Assembly: GCA_947631875.1 (NCBI GenBank)
Contig: CANRMV010000050.1
Span: 1 to 7,735 of the forward strand
Direction: 5' to 3'
DNA: 7,735 nucleotides
DNA from: an uncultured Clostridia bacterium
GTDB taxonomy: Bacteria > Bacillota > Clostridia > Christensenellales > UBA1242
Shown: one piece after another, positions 1 through 5,346 of the stretch
Layout of the letters: each line of letters starts with the position of its first letter
How positions within the stretch are numbered: the first letter of the stretch is position 1
The notes under the pieces: generated by a model
What the model was told of the DNA's origin: nothing
Databases searched by the model: none
The model's input: the letters and a program-made list of their open reading frames with translations, nothing else
Translations under genes and position numbers: made by a program

Positions 1-192
1 GTCCTTTTTAAAGAAATCTGTTGGCTTTTCTTTTTTCTTAACAAGGAAGTTTCTGTTATATTTTGCAAGCAAATACAGAAAATTTGATTGTGCTTGCGCA
101 AGGCTGACAACCATTTTGCCGTTTTGATACACAGGCTTGATGTGTCCCGCATCATCAAAATCAATCAATCCATACATATTCACAAAATTCAT
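1..192 (-). CDS. Hypothetical protein, N-terminal 64 residues (runs off the window)
   Basis: An open frame without stops runs from an ATG at 192 to the window edge, so only the first 64 residues are present. The translation begins MNFVNMYGLIDFDDAGHIKP and ends in a Lys-rich stretch. The start is supported by a good Shine-Dalgarno (AAAGGAG, complement of 201-207) eight bases upstream, by an in-frame stop upstream of the ATG, and by a plausible promoter further up. I see no signal peptide or membrane segment, and I do not recognise a family. It lies downstream of the Mur ligase gene in the same direction, but separated by 143 nt with its own promoter, so it is probably not part of the cell-wall operon. 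Its function cannot be stated from this fragment. Confidence 0.7.
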   Translation of the reverse strand, partial: MNFVNMYGLIDFDDAGHIKPVYQNGKMVVSLAQAQSNFLYLLAKYNRNFLVKKKEKPTDFFKKD

Positions 193-206
193 AACGCACT
201 CTCCTT

Positions 207-304
207 TTAACAATTTCATAATAACACAAAAAAATGAATAAACCAAACAATTTTTGCATATTTATTCATTTTTTTTGATAAAAATTTTTTATGAAATTGG
301 TTAA
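207..304. repeat. Nested inverted repeats in the spacer between the Mur ligase gene and the left-edge gene
   Basis: Inner arms 228-242 and 261-275 are perfect 15-bp inverted copies (seven A, then TGAATAAA) around an 18-nt loop. Outer arms 207-221 and 289-304 are inverted copies (TTAACAATTTCATAA) with one extra base in the right arm. Both pairs share nearly the same centre (about 252-255), so the whole segment can fold as one long imperfect hairpin. The element overlaps the -10, spacer and -35 of the left-edge gene's likely promoter. It could be an operator, a weak AU-only terminator for the Mur ligase operon, or a relic of a small mobile element; no target-site duplication is visible next to the outer arms. 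Confidence 0.5.
218..246 (-). promoter_or_regulatory. Likely sigma-A-type promoter of the gene at 1-192
   Basis: On the minus strand a -35 box TTGGTT (complement of 241-246) and a -10 box TATTAT (complement of 218-223) are separated by 17 nt. The predicted start of transcription, about 211, gives a leader of about 18 nt carrying the Shine-Dalgarno. The spacer contains one arm of an inverted repeat (228-242), which would suit an operator. In such AT-rich DNA a chance match is possible. Confidence 0.45.
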
Positions 305-335
305 ATCAATATATTGTGTATTAGAGAAAATAACA

Positions 336-1739
336 CTACTTTATATTGTCTGGAAAGTCATTTTCAAAAAGCACCACATCGCCCTTTTTAATAATCTTTT
401 TTAAAATTTGCTGCTGTTCTTGCCGAGTTTTGGCAAAATAAATCTCTGGCAAATCACTTGCACCTGCAAGCAAAGCCTCTCTGTTCGTTTCATTCATAAT
501 AACAAAAATGTCGCAAACTTTTGCCGCCAGCCTACCCGCCTCAAAGTTGGCATTATACTGCTGTTTGCCAAGTTCAACAATGCCTGGTGACACCAAAATT
601 TTTCTTCCTTCAAAACTTGAAAGCACTGTGAGCGCCTCTTTAAAACCCTCAACATTTGAATTGTAACTGTCATCCAAGCAGGTTACAAAATCGGTTTTTA
701 TAAGTTCCAATCGGTGAGCAATAGGCTGTGCCTGAGCAATCCCCTTAACAATCCCAAAAGCCGTTTCGCCCAAAAGATAGGCCATAGACGCGGCAACAAC
801 AATGTTGTCTATATTCGCCTTGCCCAAAAGTTTTGTTTTGCATGAATATTCTTTTTGCTCCAAAACCAAAGTGAACTCCGAGCCTTCTGGCGTGCTTGTT
901 ATGTTTTTGGCATATGCAAAACTTCCCTCTTCGCAAACCAAATATTTCTTTCTTGAAAAACGATTGTAAAGTTTTTTTGTGGATTTGCTCCTCCCGTTAA
1001 ACACAACAAACTCTTTGGCATTTTCACACAACTCATATTTTGTGTTCTCAATGTTTTCAACACTCCCAAAAGTTTGCAGGTGACAATTTCCAATCGGTGT
1101 CAAAATTCCAAAATCCACTCCAACAAGTTTTGCCAAAAATTCTATATCTCCACTTTGCCTCGCCCCAAATTCAACAATAAAGAAATCGTCAGTCTCTTTT
1201 AGTTGTTCAAAAATTGTTTTGCAAATTCCCATTGGAGTGTTAAAACTTTTTGGCGTGGCACAAACATCAAACTCAACTTTCAAAATGTCATACAAAATAT
1301 GTTTTGTTGTTGTTTTTCCAAAACTTCCTGTTATGGCAATTTTTTTGCACTTCATTTTGGCAAGTTTCTTTTTTGCCTTTTTTATAAAACTTCTTTTAAT
1401 CAAATTTTCAATCGGCAGCATCACAAAAAATGAAAGAAAAATTGTGGCTGGGCTTAAAATTAAAATCAAAATTGCAATCACAAATTGCAGCCAAAAAATT
1501 GGAATTAAACCAAAAACGAGCAAAAAAATCGAAAATTTTAGCAAAAAATCGCAAAAAAACAGCCTTTTTATGCGTTTTGTGATGTTTAAAGGTGTTTTTT
1601 TGCCAAAGGCAAAATTTAAGTTTATCGTTTTGAAAAACATATTTTTAAGTTTGTAAGATTCAAGTTGATAGGTTTTTATGTATATTAGGTCAAGCACAAA
1701 ATTCACACAAGAAAACACAAACGCATAAAGAATAAACAT
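336..1739 (-). CDS. murF: Membrane-anchored Mur ligase, MurF type (UDP-MurNAc-tripeptide:D-Ala-D-Ala ligase)
   Basis: This 467-residue protein should use ATP to add D-Ala-D-Ala to the UDP-MurNAc-tripeptide, the last cytoplasmic step of the peptidoglycan monomer. Seen in the sequence: a hydrophobic N-terminus with a segment at about 2-21 and a long hydrophobic stretch at about 62-112, then a Lys-rich linker; the ATP-binding loop GSFGKTTTK at 138-146; TPKSFNTPMG at 162-171; the MurF-like HRLELI at 342-347 and DDSYNSN at 356-362, where domain 3 begins; and a C-terminal VVLFENDFPDN. The first 130 residues are not the usual MurF UDP-substrate domain but membrane sequence, as also occurs in some Clostridia and Campylobacterota MurF proteins (recalled, not searched). 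The start is secure: AAGGAGG lies five bases before the ATG and overlaps the stop of the hydrolase gene, nine bases away. A MurT-like or cyanophycin-type Mur ligase is less likely because of the DDSYN motif. Family is certain, exact substrate less so. Confidence 0.85.
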   Translation of the reverse strand: MFILYAFVFSCVNFVLDLIYIKTYQLESYKLKNMFFKTINLNFAFGKKTPLNITKRIKRLFFCDFLLKFSIFLLVFGLIPIFWLQFVIAILILILSPATIFLSFFVMLPIENLIKRSFIKKAKKKLAKMKCKKIAITGSFGKTTTKHILYDILKVEFDVCATPKSFNTPMGICKTIFEQLKETDDFFIVEFGARQSGDIEFLAKLVGVDFGILTPIGNCHLQTFGSVENIENTKYELCENAKEFVVFNGRSKSTKKLYNRFSRKKYLVCEEGSFAYAKNITSTPEGSEFTLVLEQKEYSCKTKLLGKANIDNIVVAASMAYLLGETAFGIVKGIAQAQPIAHRLELIKTDFVTCLDDSYNSNVEGFKEALTVLSSFEGRKILVSPGIVELGKQQYNANFEAGRLAAKVCDIFVIMNETNREALLAGASDLPEIYFAKTRQEQQQILKKIIKKGDVVLFENDFPDNIK

Positions 1740-1748
1740 ATTTCCTCC

Positions 1749-2465
1749 TTAGTTCAAAAAGTTTTTAACCGCCTCCAAAAATTCAAGTTTTCTGTCCAAA
1801 AAACAAAAGTGTCCACAGTTTGGCAAAAGCAAAAGAGTGCTGTTTTTTATTTTTTTGTTTAGGCGCTTTGCCATGTAAATTGGCGTGACTTCATCCTCCT
1901 CGCCAAAAATTATTAAAGTTTGCGCGGATATGTTTGGCAAAAAATCATCCAGGTGGGTGTTCACAACATTTGTGAAAATTTTCCTCATGTTTGGCGAAAG
2001 AGCAAGATAATCTCGGCTTCCATATTTTGATGTGTCCAATCCCATTTTTTTCTTTATCTTATAAGTCCAAACTTTGATGTAATAATTGGGCTTGCGTTTT
2101 GGCTTCAAGCCAGCACTGTCCACAAGCACCACTTTGTTTGTTTGGCTTTTGCAAACCGCCGCAATGATAATTGCCACTCTCCCACCAAATGAATGCCCAA
2201 TGAGGTTGAATTTTTTTATTCCCAAATGTTGACACAAGGATATGACCATGTTTGCATATGTGAAAATTGTCCAATCTGCAATGTCCTTGCTGCTTCTGCC
2301 AAAAGGTGGAAAGTCAACAAACAGGCAACTGTCATTTAAAACTCTGTTGCAAAACATAAGGCTGTTATGGTCGCACCCCCAACCGTGCATAAAAATGTTC
2401 ACCACTTCGCTTTTACGGTCAAAAAATCTATAAAAAATTGTTGCATCTCGAAACTTTTTATTCAT
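1749..2465 (-). CDS. Alpha/beta-hydrolase fold protein
   Basis: A 238-residue single-domain hydrolase with an intact apparent catalytic triad. HGWG at 27-30 forms the oxyanion-hole turn, the nucleophile elbow GHSFGG places Ser92, GEEDEVTP supplies Asp191, and NCGHF supplies His219. Between strands 5 and 6, residues about 120-150 form a short, strongly basic cap (KPKRKPNYY onward). No signal peptide is seen, so it should be cytosolic, perhaps near the membrane through its basic cap. It sits between murC and the membrane-bound murF with 9 nt on either side, so it is very probably co-transcribed and linked to cell-wall synthesis. The substrate cannot be read from the sequence. The start ATG has only a weak Shine-Dalgarno (TGGA), so translation is probably coupled to murC termination. 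Motif-level similarity to lipases, esterases and peptidases is all that can be claimed. Confidence 0.9.
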   Translation of the reverse strand: MNKKFRDATIFYRFFDRKSEVVNIFMHGWGCDHNSLMFCNRVLNDSCLFVDFPPFGRSSKDIADWTIFTYANMVISLCQHLGIKKFNLIGHSFGGRVAIIIAAVCKSQTNKVVLVDSAGLKPKRKPNYYIKVWTYKIKKKMGLDTSKYGSRDYLALSPNMRKIFTNVVNTHLDDFLPNISAQTLIIFGEEDEVTPIYMAKRLNKKIKNSTLLLLPNCGHFCFLDRKLEFLEAVKNFLN

Positions 2466-2474
2466 AAATCCATT

Positions 2475-3752
2475 TTATGTAATAAATTGTTTTTTGTGAA
2501 GGATGTCAGGCAAGTCCCCCGCTCCCAAAAACAACAACACGGGCTTTTGTCCTTTCATCTTTTCAAGAAAATTTTGCAAATCTTCGGGCTCCTCAAAATA
2601 TTTTGCCTTGTTGTTCTCTTTAAAAACCTCGTCACACAACTGCTTGCTGCTCAGCCCCTCACTTGGCTTTTCTCTTGCAGAATAGGTTTTAAAAAACAGA
2701 GGAATGTCAACATTTTTAAAAACAGTCACAAAGTCATAAAGCAAACTTTGCGTTCGTGAAAAAGTGTGCGGTTGAAAAATTGTGACAAGCGTTTTTCCTC
2801 TAAAAATTTTTTTTGCAGTTGCAATGGCTTTGGCAATCTCGGTTGGGTGATGCGCATAGTCACAAAACACATGCTCAAATTCTTTTGCAGCCACTTTTTC
2901 AAAGCGCGTGTGAGTGCCTAAAAAACTTTCCAAGCCCTGCTTAATTACACATTCGCCAATTCCAAGTTTTTTGCAAACAAGATATGCATAAATGCAATTT
3001 TCTTTGTTAACTTCTTCGCACAAATGCAAATGTAAATGCATGATTTTTTCTTTGCCTTGAAACAGATTAAAAATCAGCCCGCCTCTGCTGTCATGCCTGA
3101 CATTTTTTGCCGAAAGCCCCTCAAAATTTTCAATAACATATGTGCATTTTTTCTTAAACCTTTCAAAAGAATCCTTTTCATTTGAAAATGTTTTAAAAAA
3201 ATCCATATGCTCTTTTTCCACATTTGTCACAACGCCAATATAAGGATTTAAATACAAAAAATTGTTGTAATACTCGCACGCCTCCGTCACAAAATATTCT
3301 TGCCCGCCAATTTGAAAGTTTTGATTGTCCAAAATGCGATATCCTCCCAAATGCAGCGTTGGATTTTTGCCAGCAACGGAAAGAATGTGCTCAATCATGG
3401 CTGTTGTGGTGGTTTTTCCATGTGAGCCCGCCACAGCCACAACTTTTTGATAACCCTCGCTTATCCAGCCCAACAGTTCCCCGCGCGGAATTATTTTTTT
3501 GTTCAATTTTTTTGCCAAAATCAAATGCGCGTCTCCGTCTTTTATTGCCGCCGAACGAACAATCACATCCGCCTTCGCAATCACCTCCTCGTTCAAAACA
3601 AAATCCACAATAATGCCGTATTGTGACAAAATTTCTGTGCCACGCCCCTCGCGCTCATCACTGCCACCAACTTCAAAGCCTCTTTCTTTCAACAAAATGG
3701 CAAGCGCGGACATGGAAACTCCGCCAATTCCCAAAAAATAAAACCTTTTCAT
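2475..3752 (-). CDS. murC: UDP-N-acetylmuramate--L-alanine ligase
   Basis: This 425-residue enzyme joins L-alanine to UDP-MurNAc with ATP, the first amino-acid addition in cytoplasmic peptidoglycan precursor synthesis. Domain 1 begins with the nucleotide-sugar-binding FLGIGGVSMSALA (6-18) and GSDEREG (30-36). Domain 2 has the ATP loop GSHGKTT (109-115), EACEYYNN (157-164), and NVEKEHMD (177-184). Domain 3 has DYAHHPTEI (298-306) and FQPHTFSR (326-333), the latter diagnostic of MurC, plus YSAREKPSEG and a final GAGDL. The length is slightly below the common 440-490. The start is fixed because MurC begins just before the GIGG motif. There is no convincing Shine-Dalgarno before the ATG, and the best -10 box lies only seven bases upstream, so the mRNA may be leaderless. 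It is the first gene of an operon with the hydrolase and murF, and is divergent from spoVG. Confidence 0.96.
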   Translation of the reverse strand: MKRFYFLGIGGVSMSALAILLKERGFEVGGSDEREGRGTEILSQYGIIVDFVLNEEVIAKADVIVRSAAIKDGDAHLILAKKLNKKIIPRGELLGWISEGYQKVVAVAGSHGKTTTTAMIEHILSVAGKNPTLHLGGYRILDNQNFQIGGQEYFVTEACEYYNNFLYLNPYIGVVTNVEKEHMDFFKTFSNEKDSFERFKKKCTYVIENFEGLSAKNVRHDSRGGLIFNLFQGKEKIMHLHLHLCEEVNKENCIYAYLVCKKLGIGECVIKQGLESFLGTHTRFEKVAAKEFEHVFCDYAHHPTEIAKAIATAKKIFRGKTLVTIFQPHTFSRTQSLLYDFVTVFKNVDIPLFFKTYSAREKPSEGLSSKQLCDEVFKENNKAKYFEEPEDLQNFLEKMKGQKPVLLFLGAGDLPDILHKKQFIT

Positions 3753-3759
3753 AGTCTTG

Positions 3760-3789
3760 TTTATGAATATTTTAAAATTTTATTGTCAA
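3760..3789 (-). promoter_or_regulatory. Likely murC promoter, possibly giving a leaderless transcript
   Basis: The minus strand has a perfect -35 TTGACA (complement of 3784-3789) and a -10-like CATAAA (complement of 3760-3765) with an 18-nt spacer. Transcription would then start within one or two bases of the murC ATG at 3752. An alternative pair, TTACAA with GACAAT 16 nt apart, lies further upstream and would give a leader of about 40 nt, but still with no Shine-Dalgarno. Confidence 0.45.
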
Positions 3790-3803
3790 ATGCTTAAAAT
3801 GTT

Positions 3804-3831
3804 TTGTAATTTTTTTTGATAATGATATAAT
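3804..3831 (+). promoter_or_regulatory. spoVG promoter, sigma-A-like
   Basis: A perfect -10 TATAAT at 3826-3831 follows TTGTAA at 3804-3809 with a 16-nt spacer. Predicted transcription start is near 3838, giving a leader of about 38 nt. The -10 box is bracketed by two copies of TGATAATGA (3817-3825 and 3831-3839). In B. subtilis spoVG is driven by sigma-H; the boxes seen here look like a housekeeping promoter instead. The -35 boxes of this promoter and the murC promoter are only 14 bp apart, back to back. Confidence 0.6.
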
Positions 3832-3839
3832 GATAATGA
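3817..3839 (+). repeat. Direct repeat TGATAATGA flanking the spoVG -10 box
   Basis: Two exact 9-bp copies lie at 3817-3825 and 3831-3839, 14 bp apart start to start. The five bases between them plus the first base of the second copy form the TATAAT box. The spacing is somewhat more than one helical turn, so it could be a repressor or activator site, or simple AT-rich drift. Confidence 0.4.
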
Positions 3840-3858
3840 CCGAAAGGTTAATTTAAAA

Positions 3859-3878
3859 AAGGAAGGTAAAAGAACTTG
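3859..3878 (+). promoter_or_regulatory. Ribosome binding site and UUG start of spoVG
   Basis: AAGGAAGG at 3859-3866 precedes a TTG at 3876-3878 with a nine-base spacer. No ATG or GTG in this frame lies at a position compatible with the family's N-terminus, so UUG initiation is the best reading. Confidence 0.75.
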
Positions 3879-4145
3879 AAAATTACGGACATAAGAGTTA
3901 GGATTGTAAACAACGGAAACGACAAACTCAAAGCAGTTGCTTCAATCACAATCGATGATGAACTTGTTGTTCATGACATCAAAGTGATCAATGGCAAAGA
4001 CGGATACTTTCTTTCAATGCCAAGCAGAAAAACAGCCGAAGGCGAGTTTAAAGACATTGTTCACCCAATCAAAACAGAAGTTAGAGAAATGTTGAAAGAA
4101 AAAATTCTTGCCGCATATGAAGAAGCACAAAAAAATCAACAATAA
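3876..4145 (+). CDS. spoVG: Septation/sporulation regulator SpoVG
   Basis: An 89-residue SpoVG family protein, a small site-specific RNA/DNA-binding regulator that in other Firmicutes affects asymmetric septation, capsule and virulence genes. The N-terminus MKITDIRVRIVN, the central ASITIDDELVVHDIKVINGKDGYFLSMPSRK, counted here in two parts (42-53 covers the GYF-SMPSRK region approximately), and GEFKDIVHPI are hallmark SpoVG segments, and the length fits (commonly 84-100). The start codon is TTG, not ATG: the protein lines up from this codon with other SpoVG N-termini and a Shine-Dalgarno-like AAGGAAGG at 3859-3866 lies nine bases upstream. It is transcribed alone, with its own promoter and a strong terminator, divergent from the murC operon. 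SpoVG and murC genes are also near each other in other Clostridia (recalled). Confidence 0.96.
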   Translation: MKITDIRVRIVNNGNDKLKAVASITIDDELVVHDIKVINGKDGYFLSMPSRKTAEGEFKDIVHPIKTEVREMLKEKILAAYEEAQKNQQ

Positions 4146-4155
4146 ACGGCAAACT

Positions 4156-4189
4156 AAACCACTCTAAAAAAGAGTGGTTTTTTATTTTT
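4156..4189 (+). terminator. Intrinsic terminator of spoVG
   Basis: Perfect 10-bp arms (AAACCACTCT at 4156-4165 and its complement at 4171-4180) surround an AAAAA loop, and are followed by a T-rich tract to 4189 broken by one A. It begins 11 bases after the spoVG stop. Confidence 0.92.
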
Positions 4190-4205
4190 CAAAACTTTTG
4201 AAAAA
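4185..4205. repeat. Near-perfect 21-bp palindrome between spoVG terminator and next promoter
   Basis: Ten-base arms TTTTTCAAAA (4185-4194) and TTTTGAAAAA (4196-4205) are perfect inverted copies around a single C at 4195. It overlaps the T tract of the spoVG terminator and ends 25 bp before the -35 box of the following promoter. It may be an operator for the downstream unit, or reflect AT-rich composition. Confidence 0.4.
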
Positions 4206-4230
4206 ATATAATTTAAAATTAAAAAGAATA

Positions 4231-4259
4231 TTGACAACAACAAAATTATGGAATATAAT
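4231..4259 (+). promoter_or_regulatory. Perfect-consensus sigma-A promoter of the DHH phosphoesterase unit
   Basis: TTGACA at 4231-4236 and TATAAT at 4254-4259 are both exact consensus and lie 17 nt apart. Predicted start of transcription is about 4266, giving a 15-nt leader that contains the Shine-Dalgarno AGGAG (4270-4274), six bases before the ATG. Such a promoter should be strong and constitutive unless repressed. Confidence 0.88.
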
Positions 4260-4280
4260 AAGGCAAAATAGGAGATTGAT

Positions 4281-4898
4281 ATGGAAAAAGTGCTTTTGTT
4301 TACGCATGGAATTGACATTGACGGATATGGTTGCGCAGTTTTGGCAAAACTCGCTTTTGGCAATGATGTTGAAGTGCATTATGCCGACAATTTCGAACTT
4401 GATGAAATGTTTGCACAGCGTGTTTATGGCGTGTCTGCAAAGGAAATTTTGGAAGGAAAAGTGGACAAAAGCCAACTTATAAAAAATGCGCAAAACTCTT
4501 TGAGAGAGTATACAAAAGTTTACATCACAGACCATTGTTTAAGTTTTCCTCTGTGCCAATTTGTTGATGAGGACACAGAAACAGCCAGCAAACTGCTTGT
4601 GTTAGACCATCATGCCTCTCGCAAAGCAGAACAAGGGCAATTTGATTGGGTTAAGATTGCTGACAAAATCGACGAAAGCACAATGGCGTGCGGCACAAAT
4701 ATGTTTTACTATCATTTAATAAGTGAGGGCAAAATTTTTCCAACCTACGCCCTTGCAAGATGGGCAAGATGCACCGCCCTTTATGACACTTGGACTTGGA
4801 AAGGCTCTCCTTGTGAAGAGGAGTGCGTGAAATTGGATGTTTTGGGCAAGGCTCTTGGCAGAGAAAAATATGTTGAACATTACACGCAAAAATTTTAA
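4281..4898 (+). CDS. DHH phosphoesterase, N-terminal catalytic domain (gene interrupted by in-frame TAA)
   Basis: These 205 residues form the catalytic DHH domain of a metal-dependent phosphoesterase; relatives (NrnA, RecJ, GdpP families) cleave short oligonucleotides, pAp or cyclic dinucleotides. The motifs are complete: THGIDIDGYG with Asp12 and Asp14, ITDH with Asp84, VLDHHAS with the DHH triad at 109-111, DESTMACGT at 131-139, and ALYDTW with Asp169. These would bind two Mn or Mg ions. The frame ends at TAA 4896-4898 in the linker, and the DHHA1 substrate-binding domain follows in the same frame from about 4905. Without the stop the protein would be about 338 residues, a normal length for the family. 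The start has an AGGAG site and a consensus promoter. The substrate is not known. The gene may be broken by a nonsense change, split into two subunits, or read through. Confidence 0.85.
   Translation: MEKVLLFTHGIDIDGYGCAVLAKLAFGNDVEVHYADNFELDEMFAQRVYGVSAKEILEGKVDKSQLIKNAQNSLREYTKVYITDHCLSFPLCQFVDEDTETASKLLVLDHHASRKAEQGQFDWVKIADKIDESTMACGTNMFYYHLISEGKIFPTYALARWARCTALYDTWTWKGSPCEEECVKLDVLGKALGREKYVEHYTQKF
4896..4898 (+). other. In-frame TAA separating DHH and DHHA1 domains
   Basis: The codons around it read CAA AAA TTT TAA AAA CTT TTG. The frame upstream and downstream is the same, so a single base change (for example from CAA, AAA or GAA) would restore one continuous protein. TAA also ends the SpoVG, MurC and YpeB genes here, so stop-codon reassignment is not supported. 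Confidence 0.85.
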
Positions 4899-4904
4899 AA
4901 ACTT

Positions 4905-5297
4905 TTGAAAACTTTAAAACCTTTTAAGTTCACACCAGAGGAAGAAAAGTTGATAAAAGAATATCAAGCGGCTTATGCAAAGAAACTTGACGAATATGTT
5001 TCAAAAATACAAATTGTTGAATTTGATGGCTTAAAGGCAGGCTTTGTGCATATAAAAGATTTGTTCAAAAATGATATTGCCGAAAGCGTTCGTCACCTGC
5101 CACTTGGACAAAAAGTTGATTTTCTTATTATGCCTGTTGATGATCGAGAAAGCGTTTCGCTTAGAAACATAAATCCAAATTGTGATGTTTCAAAAATTGC
5201 ACAAGCGCATGGCGGCGGAGGACACTTTGCAGCAGCAAGTTTTCCAAAAGAAAATTTGAAAGGTTTGAAATTCGACAAAAATTTTGGAGGAAACTAA
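4905..5297 (+). CDS. DHHA1 domain, C-terminal part of the split DHH phosphoesterase
   Basis: The frame carries a 130-residue DHHA1-type substrate-binding domain: a charged helical linker (FTPEEEKLIKEYQAAYAKK), then VSLRNIN at 84-90 and the hallmark GGGGHFAAASF at 103-113. DHHA1 domains bind the nucleotide end of the substrate and need a DHH partner to be active. The boundary used here is the first possible start after the stop, a TTG at 4905, but it has no Shine-Dalgarno. Another TTG at 4950 has a GAGG-like site eight bases upstream. Both are weak, so independent translation is doubtful; reinitiation or readthrough would be needed. The domain motifs look undamaged, which speaks against an old pseudogene. 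Confidence 0.65.
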   Translation: MKTLKPFKFTPEEEKLIKEYQAAYAKKLDEYVSKIQIVEFDGLKAGFVHIKDLFKNDIAESVRHLPLGQKVDFLIMPVDDRESVSLRNINPNCDVSKIAQAHGGGGHFAAASFPKENLKGLKFDKNFGGN

Positions 5298-5346
5298 AAC
5301 CTAAAAAGGAAAAATAGCAAGAAGCAACAAAAGGAGGACTTATCCT

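Noticed and set aside
307..316. Perfect 10-bp palindrome CAATATATTG between murF and the left-edge gene
   Set aside because: Short, AT-only and without position relative to a promoter; expected by chance in this composition.
1219..1656. A 145-codon plus-strand frame rich in Phe/Leu/Ile that looks like a small membrane protein
   Set aside because: It is antisense to murF; the hydrophobic look comes from reading Lys- and Phe-rich codons in reverse. It has no ribosome site or family motif, while the murF frame has clear motifs across the same bases.
2367..2759. A 130-codon plus-strand frame across the murC-hydrolase junction
   Set aside because: It crosses two well-supported minus-strand genes, has no ribosome site and no recognisable motif.
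4182..4535. A 117-codon minus-strand frame opposite the DHH gene
   Set aside because: It is antisense to the DHH motifs and covers the promoter and spoVG terminator; composition is that of a shadow frame.
4896..4898. Stop codon reassignment (TAA read as an amino acid)
   Set aside because: TAA ends spoVG, murC, the hydrolase, ypeB and the 207-residue gene at the expected family ends, so it acts as a stop here.
4890..4910. Slippery-looking run (TTTAAAA) near the split of the DHH gene, suggesting programmed frameshifting
   Set aside because: Both halves are in the same frame, so a single frameshift would not join them, and the heptamer is not in the phase needed for -1 slippage.
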